Notes under the pieces: model-generated | Databases searched by the model: none | Told to the model about the DNA's origin: nothing | Seen by the model: only the letters and a program-made list of their open reading frames with translations | Position numbers and translations under genes: made by a program | Shown here: piece by piece, positions 50,324 through 61,899 of the stretch | How the letters are laid out: every line of letters starts with the position of its first letter | Numbering within the stretch: the stretch's first letter is position 1 | Assembly: GCF_026213295.1 (NCBI RefSeq) | Contig: NC_079428.1 | Coordinates: 1,185,684 to 1,249,683, forward strand | Reading direction: 5' to 3' | Origin: Gadus chalcogrammus | Taxonomy: Eukaryota; Chordata; Actinopteri; Gadiformes; Gadidae | Length of the DNA: 64,000 nucleotides

Positions 50324-51497
50324 ATGCTTTTAGCCTACTTTAGAAGTGTAGGTCGACCACCCACTCCTCGCCTTTTGATTGGAGGTGAAAGGAAAGGTCA
50401 AGGTGACCTGAAGACTTCAGTGCTGGAGTTGTACTTTGACACTGCCGCTGCTCTCTTCCCTCCCAGAGGTCCTGTCAGGTGACCCAGAGAATAAGGAAGT
50501 GGACAGGCAGTAATGGCAGCAGGCAGACTGGCTTGGAAAATTGACTTTATTTCCCCCAGCTGTGTAGAGCATTTTCTCTCTGGGACCAGAATAAACTTGA
50601 TAGACTGCATGGCTGTCAGTCATGCGTCTTCACAATTGATGTGTGTTTGGACTGAAGCAGAAAAAAAGAGTGCATAGGCCTGCTTGCTTTGATGTGTCGC
50701 GTGGGTAGTTAATGAATGATAAACTTGGTTGGTTGCCTTTCCAAAGCGAATGAGAGTTCAGTGACTTTTCCCTGATGATTTAAGCGTTTCCCGGCACGTG
50801 AATACAAGCAGTAGACGTCTCTGACGTAGAAATGGACGGGAATCGTCGGGGCAACATTAATTTATTTTCCCTTGATGGTAGGAAATGATTACTCAGGCCT
50901 GTGCAATGCTCTCCTTCTCCAACGTTGCTTTGTTAGGCAGTGAGCCGTGAAGGCAGACTGTGACTGATTCTTACCTGGAAGAGTTTGCTCAGCGCTGGGA
51001 TTGGCCACCAGGTGTTCCCCCCCACATCATTCAAACTGGGCTGTACCATGTTTGCGTCGTCCTCTTTGTTTGGGTCTGCTGACCTGTTATCCTGCTCCTT
51101 CAGGCTATTTCACATCAACCGTCTCCCACTGAAACAAGGATAACTCTTACCCACCTTAGAACCACCACACGGGCCCTCGCAGTGCGTCTGTGGGCGGTCC
51201 GGCTCCTGTCGTGTTTCGGCGGGGAATGTAATGGGCTCGGCCGGTTAGTGAGGGCAATGAGTTTGCCCTCTCTCCCTTTCACCTCGGCGAGGAAAGAATT
51301 TGTTTCGGCGGGTCTCGCAGGCCCGCCCCGCTGCAGGTGGGCCCCGGTCTTGTGATGCCGGCTTGGGCTTTAGCGCTCAGCCTCTGCCCTCCCCAGCTAG
51401 CCTAGCCTAGCCCCCCCCCAGCCCCCCCAGCCCCCCTCCTTCTGGGGCACCGCTGATGCAAATTATTTCCAACTGATTTGGCGGCCATTACTTTTTT

Positions 51498-51636
<139 letters not shown>

Positions 51637-52117
51637 CTCCCCGTTCCACTCTCACTAGGTTTCCTCTTGCCCACTTCTCCCCGTAGCGCATGGCAGTGAT
51701 GGCACACTTCCTTTTGACGTGACGTCTGTCTGATCCTAAACACGATCTGTTCCTCGCCCTGCGTAGAACACACCTGTGGGGCCATAATGCCTGCACTGTT
51801 GTGCCGGGGAAAAACAAGGAAGCGGTGAGACTGAGCAGTCTGGGATGAATGAATGAACGAGTGTGAGTGTGAGGGGAGGGAATAATGTTTCCACGCTGTC
51901 ATCTGTTTTTCTCTTTTTGTCATCGTCATGTCTGGTGTGTATGAGAACCCTGACCTGTTTCCATGACCCGGCGCTCCTTGAGCGCTGGTTCACCGTGTCG
52001 TTCCGGTGAAACCTTAATCCTCCGGTTCAAACCGGGTCGTTTGCTGTCAGGTTGGGGCCGTCCTCAATCCTAAGCTTTTGACTCGCTTTCATCACCGTGT
52101 GTTTATCACGGCCATCT

Positions 52118-52121
<4 letters not shown>

Positions 52122-52206
<85 letters not shown>
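52122..52206. repeat. (AC)n microsatellite
   Basis: About 85 bp of AC dinucleotides. Confidence 0.98.
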
Positions 52207-52208
<2 letters not shown>

Positions 52209-52740
52209 CAAACCCTATACCGTATCGTCCTACTCTATTTACATTTTATTGCCAAATCAGGACAAACTGTCTGTCTTCGGACCTGTCGCGTCCCATCATG
52301 CCTGTGTTGTTGGCAGCGTTACGGGTAACTGTACGAACACGGTTCGAACCTTGGGGGCAAATGTACGCAATGGCTGCCGGTTACCCTGGAAACGGTTTAT
52401 TCCCCTTTGCCTCTGGCTGTCAGAGGGAATATTAAGCGGTCGCACTGACGCTGCCCCTGCCCGGTGGCTACTTCTCTCGTCAGAAGGGCTTCTCCAACCC
52501 CTGTGCTGTGTGCACGCCTCGCTCCCTCTCGGTCTCTCCGCTGTGCGTCCAATCAGGGCCGAGCCGTGCGGTTTATCCTCCTCTGTTGTCAGACACGCAG
52601 CCATGGCGGTGGTTGAGGACCGGGTTGTAACGTGGATCTGAGTGGAGGATCTCTGCTGTAGTAAGAGGCGGAGGAACGACAGGGCCGTCCATTGTCCAGC
52701 ACATGCGTGGGCATGCACCCACACATGTCATCACAGGAGA

Positions 52741-52970
52741 CGCACACACACACACACACACAGACACACACACACACACACGCACACACCGGTTTTCACA
52801 TAAATAGATGCCCTGTTTGTGTGTGTGTGTGCTCCCGGCAGCGATGAGGTCACAGCGAGGATACATTTGGGGACAACCCCTCCCCCCCCTCCCCCCCACG
52901 TCCTCTTTGCCATGACTTCAACACACACACACAGACAGACAGACAGACAGACACACACACACACACACAG
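52741..52970. repeat. Cluster of short AC/GT/(GACA)n runs
   Basis: AC runs at 52741-52788 and 52921-52970, a short GT run near 52820, and (GACA)n in between at ~52933-52950. Confidence 0.9.
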
Positions 52971-53189
52971 TTATTGGCATTATTTTAGCTAATCCTGTTA
53001 TCACCATCATTAGCTAAGTTAATCCTGGGATTTATATGTCATATCACCTAACATGTGTGAACATGTGTGAGAATATACAGTGTAATACAGGCCGGTATTG
53101 TCCTTCCGATCAGTAGAGCAGCGCGGAGCCCAAACAATGGAGTAGACACCTGATACCAGGAGCAGGGGACAAACTGGTTCTCTGACTGG

Positions 53190-53280
53190 GGTGGGAGGGG
53201 AGCCACCGGCCTGGAGGGGTGGGAGGGGAGCCACCGGCCTGGAGGGGTGGGAGGGGAGCCTGCGGGAGGCGTAGAGAGGG
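53190..53280. repeat. ~29-bp tandem repeat
   Basis: Two full units and a partial one of GTGGGAGGGGAGCCACCGGC plus CTGGAGGGG, directly preceding the large 33-bp array. Confidence 0.9.
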
Positions 53281-54950
53281 AGGCTAACGGAGTGGGGCCT
53301 AGAGAGTGAGAGGCCTACTGCAGAGTGGGGCCTAGAGAGTGTGAGGCCTACTGCAGAGTGGGGCCTAGAGAGTGTGAGGCCTACTGCAGAGTGGGGCCTA
53401 GAGAGTGTGAGGCCTACTGCAGAGTGGGGCCTAGAGAGTGTGAGGCCTACTGCAGAGTGGGGCCTAGAGAGTGAGAGGCCTACTGCAGAGTGGGGCCTAG
53501 AGAGTGTGAGGCCTACTGCAGAGTGGGGCCTAGAGAGTGTGAGGTCTACTGCAGAGTGGGGCCTAGAGAGTGTGAGGCCTAGAGAGTGTGAGGCCTACTG
53601 CAGAGTGGGGCCTAGAGAGTGTGAGGCCTACTGCAGAGTGGGGCCTAGAGAGTGTGAGGCCTACTGCAGAGTGGGGCCTAGAGAATGTGAGGCCTACTGC
53701 AGAGTGGGGCCTAGAGAGTGTGAGGCCTACTGCAGAGTGGGGCCTAGAGAGTGTGAGGCCTACTGCAGAGTGGGGCCTAGAGAGTGTGAGGCCTACTGCA
53801 GAGTGGGGCCTAGAGAGTGAGAGGCCTACTGCAGAGTGGGGCCTAGAGAGTGTGAGGCCTACGGCAGAGTTGGGCCTAGAGAGTGTGAGGCCTACTGCAG
53901 AGTGGGGCCTAGAGAGTGAGAGGCCTACTGCAGAGTGGGGCCTAGAGAGTGTGAGGCCTACTGCAGAGTGGGGCCTAGAGAGTGTGAGGCCTACTGCAGA
54001 GTGGGGCCTAGAGAGTGTGAGGCCTACTGCAGAGTGGGGCCTAGAGAGTGAGAGGCCTACTGCAGAGTGGGGCCTAGAGAGTGAGAGGCCTACTGCAGAG
54101 TGGGGCCTAGAGAGTGTGAGGCCTACTGCAGAGTGGGGCCTAGAGAGTGTGAGGCCTACTGCAGAGTGGGGCCTAGAGAGTGTGAGGCCTACTGCAGAGT
54201 GGGGCCTAGAGTGTGAGGCCTACTGCAGAGTGGGGCCTAGAGTGTGAGGCCTACTGCAGAGTGGGGCCTAGAGAGTGTGAGGCCTACTGCAGAGTGGGGC
54301 CTAGAGAGTGAGAGGCCTACTGCAGAGTGGGGCCTAGAGAGTGTGAGGCCTACTGCAGAGTGGGGCCTAGAGAGTGTGAGGCCTAGAGAGTGTGAGGCCT
54401 ACTGCAGAGTGGGGCCTAGAGAGTGTGAGGCCTACTGCAGAGTGGGGCCTAGAGAGTGTGAGGCCTACTGCAGAGTGGGGCCTAGAGAGTGTGAGGCCTA
54501 CTGCAGAGTGGGGCCTAGAGAGTGTGAGGCCTACTGCAGAGTGGGGCCTAGAGAGTGTGAGGCCTACTGCAAAGTGGGGCCTAGAGAGTGTGAGGCCTAC
54601 TGCAAAGTGGGGCCTAGAGAGTGTGAGGCCTACTGCAGAGTGGGGCCTAGAGAGTGTGAGGCCTACTGCAGAGTGGGGCCTAGAGAGTGTGAGGCCTACT
54701 GCAGAGTGGGGCCTAGAGAGTGTGAGGCCTACTGCAGAGTGGGGCCTAGAGAGTGAGAGGCCTACTGCAGAGTGGGGCCTAGAGAGTGAGAGGCCTACTG
54801 CAGAGTGGGGCCTAGAGAGTGAGAGGCCTACTGCAGAGTGGGGCCTAGAGAGTGTGAGGCCTACTGCAGAGTGGGGCCTAGAGAGTGTGAGGCCTACTGC
54901 AGAGTGGGGCCTAGAGAGTGTGAGGCCTACTGCAGAGTGGGGCCTAGAGA
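53281..54950. repeat. 33-bp minisatellite (~50 units)
   Basis: Unit GTGAGGCCTACTGCAGAGTG followed by GGGCCTAGAGAGT; each has a PstI-type CTGCAG. Variants include GAGAGG for GTGAGG, a few shortened units and single-base changes. A 33-bp length with no stops keeps frames open on both strands, creating ORFs of 150-226 codons (RPTAEWGLES, EAYCRVGPR, LSRPHSAVGL) that are not genes on present evidence. Confidence 0.97.
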
Positions 54951-55045
54951 GCGAGGCCCAGAGAGCGAGGCCCAGAGAGCGAGGCCCAGAGAGCGAGGCC
55001 CAGAGAGCGAGGCCCAGAGAGCGAGGCCCAGAGAGCGAGGCCCAC
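54951..55045. repeat. 14-bp minisatellite
   Basis: About seven units of GCGAGGCCCAGAGA directly continuing from the 33-bp array and apparently derived from part of it. Confidence 0.95.
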
Positions 55046-55627
55046 AACCTGAGGATGCTACAGGAGTGAAATGAGACGGTCCTGTTTTCGCATTTACTTC
55101 GAACAACTCTGGACTTTTTCTTCGATGGTCTTCACAGAATTCCAGTTGTACTTTTCTGTTTTGTTTTTTTGTGGAATTATTTGTTTCAGCATTTATTTTC
55201 ACCCTCATTGTAGCCTCCACAAAGCGGCTGCTTTTTAACTGGTTTCATTTTGACATTTTTACTACCCTTACCTGAGAAGTTCTAGCAAAGTACTTTGTAG
55301 AGCTTAAGATCTGATCTGATGATGTCATCTATGAATGAATAAAAAATGTGTGTGTTATCAGTGCCGGACCATTCTTCTCAGGGTGGAAAAACCCTAAAAA
55401 TACAACAACATGCAGGCACTGGTTACTCTCCTTCCCTCTGAAACGATTGAATTACAAAACTACTCCTTAAGTTGATTACGGGGAGTATATCCAGCTCAGC
55501 GTATTTCCTCACCCGGAACATTAAACCCTTTATTTTTGAGTTCTTGTTTCTCCGCACAACCTCACGCGTTGTAATCCCAATGCATTCAGCTATTATTACC
55601 ACTTGAATATCCTGCGGGTAAATGGTT

Positions 55628-55886
55628 AACGGACTGCATTATATAGCACTTTTCTAACCAGTAGCCGGTCAAAGCACAGTACAATATCGCCTATCATTCA
55701 CCCATTCACACACCCATTCACATCGACGGCGGAGTCAGCCACACAAGTCGACTGCCAGCTCGTCTGCAGCAGTCTGGGTGAGGCGTCTTGCACCTCCACA
55801 CTCAGCTAGGAGGAGCCGGGGATCGAACTGGCAACCTTGTGGTTACCAGCCAACCGGCTCTACCTCCTGAGCTACATGCCGCCCCA
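55628..55886 (-). repeat. tRNA-derived SINE, family B, copy 4 (reverse)
   Basis: Reverse-oriented: tail complement near GCATTATATAGCACTTTTCT, B-box complement GGGGATCGAACTGGCAACC, and a tRNA-like head ending TGAGCTACATGCCGCC. Confidence 0.85.
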
Positions 55887-56847
55887 GTGTGCTGTGTGGG
55901 TGAATCTTGTTTTTCTCTGCGTGCCGCAACAAGTCAAGCCCGGCCTGGTCCGAGATGCTCCCAGTCCACCAACCTGCAGCTCCTGTTTGCATACAGCGCG
56001 GCTGCATCCAGCGTCCACGAGAATCGTCGCCAGTGTTTCCCGCTCACTATTCACGGCCGTCATCGTGTCTGATCTGCAGGGTGATAGTAACACGAGGCGC
56101 TGCCCTGAAGTGAAACCTGGTATTGTTGGGGCGCGGTTGTCATGGCAGCCTCAATGTTGGTCTATGGTGCATCTCACAAAGAGATGTTTGTATGGCGCTG
56201 GCTGGTTGACTGGACAGGGAGGGAGGGGGGGGGGGGGGGGGTTACAAACGTTGTGGGTCTATGTGGGTACTTGCGTGTTTCGGCACACATAACCACATGC
56301 GTAGATACAGCTCTGTATGGGGGGGGGGGGGGTAAAGTAAATAGTGACTGGTTGTCAAGCGTCTAAGACTCTGCGGCCCACATTGGAGGGGAAGGGAAAT
56401 CTGTTGTTTTATTGCATTGAATTTTTATAGCAGCTATCTAGTTATGATGTCCTATGGTAAGATATACAACTCCTTTCGAGGTTACAATAAAATCAGGCTG
56501 AATTGCTTATTGTATACAGCGTTGATAGTGGGGCTACAAGGATCCCCATGATGCAATGTGTGTCGTTACAATCCCTGTAACATAGTTTACTGTTACTGTG
56601 TCTGTACCTAGGGAGACACGTGTACTGTTAACGACAACCCAATGTCCACATGCACTTTCTATTTCTTTGTGGGTCATATGAATGCACATGGTTGGATGCA
56701 GTGTGTTTGTTGCTCCAACACTTGAGATGAGTCCAACACAGCATATCATTCATTATGTTTAGCGTGACCTTTCTGTCACCTGGGTGGGCGTAGCAGGAAA
56801 CTCTGCCAGGTGCACTCCAGGGGGAAGAACCCACGCGAGAAGACACA

Positions 56848-56975
<128 letters not shown>

Positions 56976-58227
56976 AGGGAAAAGGTGACAACTGTCGGGT
57001 GGCATTCAAACCGACGTGTTTTGAATGCCGTGTCATTCCTTCAGGGTCTAAATGAATGCATGCTGATTGTCATCACACACAGACGGGCCGCGTTGCATCG
57101 GACGCTGTTTGTTGTGTGATTGGCGGTTTGTTCGGTTTTCACAGGCTTGTTGTTTTGTGTCGCACACTGTATGTTTTGTGACACAATTTGACAATGTGCC
57201 AAGCCTGTGGAGAGTCTGAGTGGACTCATGTAGTCTCTGGCCTCGCAACAACCTGGTCCTATCAAAGGAAAACATCCCAGTACTGGCCTCAAGCTCCAAA
57301 TAATCTATCGGATGGATGACGGTACACTGATGAGAATTAAGTAGTCCTGTTCTGCAAGAATGCAGAAGCATATTTTTGTCAAGAGTCTAGAAGATTCTAC
57401 AACCACATGCACACACCTATCACTACTTAGCTGCAGGAGTGGGCTTGAGTGGGTGCAGGCAGCTGTAATTGAGTGGAACCTTCAGCTAAAACTCAATAAA
57501 AATTCAAAACATGGCAACCTTTCTCTCGAAATGGTGGACCGACGAGATGGAAACACTGAGTCAGCACTGTCAGTCCCATGTAAACATGATGTCCCTCCAT
57601 GGTTTAGTTTGGGCATCGGCATGCAAAGCATTCTTTAGTTACCACCTCAGATCCTGTCTTGGGTAATGTGTTTTCGCACTTGGAGAAAACAGACTCAGTG
57701 AAACCAAAAGGGATGTGTTGACAAGTGTTTGGGTCCTCACACATTTGTCTGTGTGGGCATGCGTTACAAACCAACACCTCTTCTCTGCATGCTCTCCATT
57801 CGCTGTCTCAAACCAAATTCTGAGGGATGAACGCGTCCGCGCCAATGTTAAATGGCAGCCCTGGCTTCCTGTTTCACTTGGAAATGCGTCACGCGAGGGA
57901 AGCGATAACTCTCACATTGTTTTTGAGCGTCGGGGAAAATGTAATGGAAGAATCGAATGTCGCGTTTGAATCTCACCCTTGGCCTTCACCCCGGGAGTCC
58001 ACCAGGGTTCTGGAGAAGGAGGAGGAGGAGGAGGAGGAGTTATTCTGCTTTCTGAAACTAAACCAGGGGGATTTGATTCAGACCGAATGAGCATGTTGAT
58101 TCTCACAAACCCCTCTCTCACTTCCTCATTCAGCGTATATGACATTGTAAACATGTATTGCTGTTGTCATTAATGTAAAGTATACTTCCTAATGGTGGTG
58201 GTTAGTGAGGGGCCCCCCCTTCTCTGC

Positions 58228-58280
58228 TAGCGTCTTTGGGTCATTGAAAAGCGCTATTCAAAATAAATGAATTATTATAT
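58228..58280 (+). repeat. Retroposon 3' tail remnant
   Basis: TTGAAAAGCGCTATTCAAAATAAATG followed by ATTATTAT resembles the common fish LINE/SINE tail of the AAAGCGCTATATAAATAAA type (similarity from general knowledge). Confidence 0.5.
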
Positions 58281-58336
58281 GGCTTTCATGACAATCGCTT
58301 TTTTCTCAAGATGTGTGTTCATATGGAGCTTGTAAT

Positions 58337-58464
<128 letters not shown>

Positions 58465-58811
58465 GGCACTGCTGTTTTTTTACCCCTGTGCATTGGCGTT
58501 ATAGTCCTCTTCCTTCAAATGAGCGTCGGTGCAAACGGGTCCTGGTGTTTCTGCCTGCGCTGCGATGGGAGTCCCTGCTGGCCAGACCAAGGCCTCTGAG
58601 CAGGAGATGGACAGCGTAGTAAAACACTGCCGAAGTCAGACATGCGTTCTCCCTGGTGTGTGTTTTGTGTAGAGTTAGAGAGATAGAAAGAGAGAGAGAG
58701 AGAGAGGTAGCAGAGGTCTACGGTCTCCCCCCCCCCTGCACGAGGAGGAAGCCATCGGGTCGCGTTTGTGGAATTGGTCGGTCTTTTTTACTTTCATCTA
58801 CGTGGCGGACT

Positions 58812-58813
<2 letters not shown>

Positions 58814-58846
<33 letters not shown>

Positions 58847-58863
58847 ATGTGTGTGTGTGTGTC
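58814..58863. repeat. (GT)n microsatellite
   Basis: About 50 bp of GT with one TACA interruption. Confidence 0.95.
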
Positions 58864-59153
58864 TGTTTGTGTGTGAGCGTGCCGCAAACAGGAAGTGGGT
58901 CAGTCGGTGTCTGGTCCAATCCGCTGCCTCCATGCCAGCTCAGGCTTTTGTCCTCTGATTATTTCGGCCACTTTTACTTTATATCTCCTGTGAGCGTACA
59001 TTAGTCATTGTGCTCCTCCGCCGGTATAATCTGCTTTGGTAATTGCAGGCTGGCTCCTGATATTCAACTCGTTAGGCTGATAATGGTCTCTGCCTTTAGT
59101 GATCCTTTGTCTAGTCGGCTTTAAGAGCTTGTGAACTATGACGCATTGAGAGA

Positions 59154-59292
<139 letters not shown>

Positions 59293-59878
59293 GCGCGACT
59301 AAAAGGTAAACACAGTAATGCATTACTGCGGCGTCTGTTGGTGCGGCCCGGTGGTTTCATGGACCGAGGAGAGGATTAAGATCAGATGCTGGGTAGGGAG
59401 GTCTTGCAGGAACATGTGGTGTACAGTGTGACGCTGTGCGGGAGTCTACCGCCTGAACTCCTTAACCAGTGCTCCAAGTCACAGCTGACTCACCGCTGGG
59501 AAATGTTGGCCTCGTGGGCCTTTCTGAGACTTGCATGTGGACGTCTTTGCAAGTTATTTGCTCACTGTGCCTTTTCTTTGAATGTACTTATCTTTTGAAA
59601 ATAAGACGTTGTTTTGTCCGTTGTGGGTTTGCTTTTGGCCTTTTCGAATGACACTGCAGTTAACAGAAACAGAACTAAAGGGCAGATTATTGTGAAGTTT
59701 TTTAGATGGATAATAACTTTATTAATCTCTCGGGAAGGTTTCCTCAGGAAATAACACTTCCAGCAGCAGCAAACCCCACGTTACAAATATAACGGTAAAG
59801 AACAACAAATATAAATAAATCTATATATTTATTATATTAAGCAAATACACCAGCGTTATTTTCCTCTGGCGTTCATGA

Positions 59879-60470
59879 GCAGGCCTGGTTGTCCTCACTA
59901 GGCCTGATGCTCACATGGTACAGGGGAACCTGTACCATGTGAGGATCAGGCCTGGTTGTCCTCACTAGGCCTGATCCTCACATGGTACAGGGGAACCTGT
60001 ACCATGTGAGGATCAGGCCTGGTTGTCCTCACTAGGCCTGATGCTCACATGGTACAGGGGAACCTGTACCATGTGAGGATCAGGCCTGGTTGTCCTCACT
60101 AGGCCTGATGCTCACATGGTACAGGGGAACCTGTACCATGTGAGGATCAGGCCTGGTTGTCCTCACTAGGCCTGATGCTCACATGGTACAGGGGAACCTG
60201 TACCATGTGAGGATCAGGCCTGGTTGTCCTCACTAGGCCTGATGCTCACATGGTACAGGGGAACCTGTACCATGTGAGCATCAGGCCTGGTTGTCCTCAC
60301 TAGGCCTGATGCTCACATGGTACAGGGGAACCTGTACCATGTGAGCATCAGGCCTGGTTGTCCTCACTAGGCCTGATCCTCACATGGTACAGGGGAACCT
60401 GTACCATGTGAGGATCAGGCCTGGTTGTCCTCACTAGGCCTGATGCTCACATGGTACAGGGGAACCTGTT
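59879..60470. repeat. 67-bp palindromic minisatellite
   Basis: About nine units. Each contains an inverted repeat with ~25-bp arms (AGGCCTGAT...GGTACAGG and its complement) around GGAA, plus a spacer TGGTTGTCCTCACT. Some units have GATCCTCAC with GTGAGGATC, others GATGCTCAC with GTGAGCATC, and others one mismatch. Confidence 0.95.
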
Positions 60471-61588
60471 GCCTGGAGCGCCGTTCCACCGTGTCCCCCG
60501 TCGCAAACACGCATCTCTGACTCATTACATTTCACTGGACGAATGAAACTATCTCTCTGGGTTTTGTGGGCTGCAGTTAAGAGCTCCGTCTCTCCGGATC
60601 AACGGCGGGGGCGGACACGTTCCCAATCCCCGGCAAAAGAAATTCCGAGGGTCTGACACTTTTTTTCCCTTTTCTTTTTTTAAGACGTCCTCCTGATTTA
60701 TGATCACGCAGGCATTTTGAAACATTCCTTTGAGTTCAGCAGGAGTCTGGCTGCCGAAGGCAAGGCTCTCTCCCGACTTCTTGATCTTGTGTTAGAGTGT
60801 GAGTGAGTGAGTGTCCGGCCCTCGGTGATCAAGAGTCCTTTACTGGCTTTCCCCGCTCCTTTTTAGAGCGACAGCCTCAAGACATACGGCTCCTCAAGAC
60901 ATACGGTTCAGCTAAGAACAAGTTAAGCACCAATCCTGTATTAGCATGTGGGCTCCATTCCCATTCTCAATGGGACTCCACAGTCGCTAACTGGGTGCAT
61001 TCCCGGGCGGTCGGTGTCTGTCCCCTCAGCTCTCTGTGTTTGAGAGCAGTTTGTGTGGCTCAAGGTTTGATGGAGCAGCAAAAAAAAACACAAACAAGCT
61101 CCCTTCAACCGTGGGGATCAACCACTGAATCCTAGCCCCTTCCCTCCTCATAGGAGGCACACAATGCTGTGCTCATTGGGCGATCAGGTTCAACCAGAGC
61201 TCAATCCTGACCAATCAAAGGCTCATGTTGATTATCAAAATAAAAGTCATCGGTTTTGTACTGAGCAGTGGAGATTTGCTCACTGCATGCCGTCCCTTTG
61301 CATCGACTGTAAACTGAATCTGTTATGCAGGGAATGGCAACTGTACTAGTACTTACTGCAATAGTGCTTACTATACTAGTGCTAGCTATAACTAGCCATC
61401 ACCCCATCACACATCGGACAAACACGGGTGAGGTTGTCCGACAATACAATTTCTCCTTTCACCATGATATTAATATCATTATTATTGATCCATCCTCCTC
61501 CCTTCCCAGGTCCACCCCGCCATGCTATCAACATTAATCGTATTATTATTGATATTATTATCATTATTAATCGCTCCTCTCTCGCCAG

Positions 61589-61899
61589 GTCAACCCAGCC
61601 ATGATCGAGGACAAAGGCCACCGTGTGACGGACTACTTCGTGGTGGCCGGCCTCACGGATAAGTCCACGCCCCTGGAGCAGGACCTGTCGGAGACCAAGT
61701 CCAGCGGGCCAAAGGCGCCCATCGTGGACCTGGCGGTCATCAACCGCTCGGCAGGAGAGGCGGTGCCAGAGGGCTTCACCTGCATCGACATCACCCCCGG
61801 GGGGCTGCAGGCCAACCTCAACCACGGCAGCCTCAAGAGCCCCGAGCTGTTCCTCTGCTACAAGAGGTGCCGCGTCAAGCCCCCCCTCATCGACATTGG
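61589..61899 (+). CDS. dennd4c: dennd4c first coding exon (exon 61589-61899, ATG 61601)
   Basis: DENND4C is a DENN-domain guanine nucleotide exchange factor for Rab10, acting in vesicle trafficking such as GLUT4 delivery. The exon has acceptor CGCCAG, 12 bp of 5' UTR, then [20 protein letters not shown], and ends PPLIDIG with donor ATTGG|GTAAGT in phase 2. The N-terminal motif, [30 protein letters not shown] and PELFLCYKR match DENND4C closely. This part starts the MABP region; the DENN modules and the rest lie beyond 64000. The start was chosen because it coincides with the known N-terminus. Confidence 0.96.

Noticed and set aside
53341..55069. Long ORFs (150-226 codons) on both strands in the 53-55 kb region
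   Set aside because: They are translations of a 33-bp tandem repeat without stops; codon pattern, start context and splice sites give no support for a gene.
59879..60470. Regularly spaced palindromic repeats as a CRISPR array
   Set aside because: The spacers are identical in all units and the context is a vertebrate intron; it is a minisatellite of palindromes.
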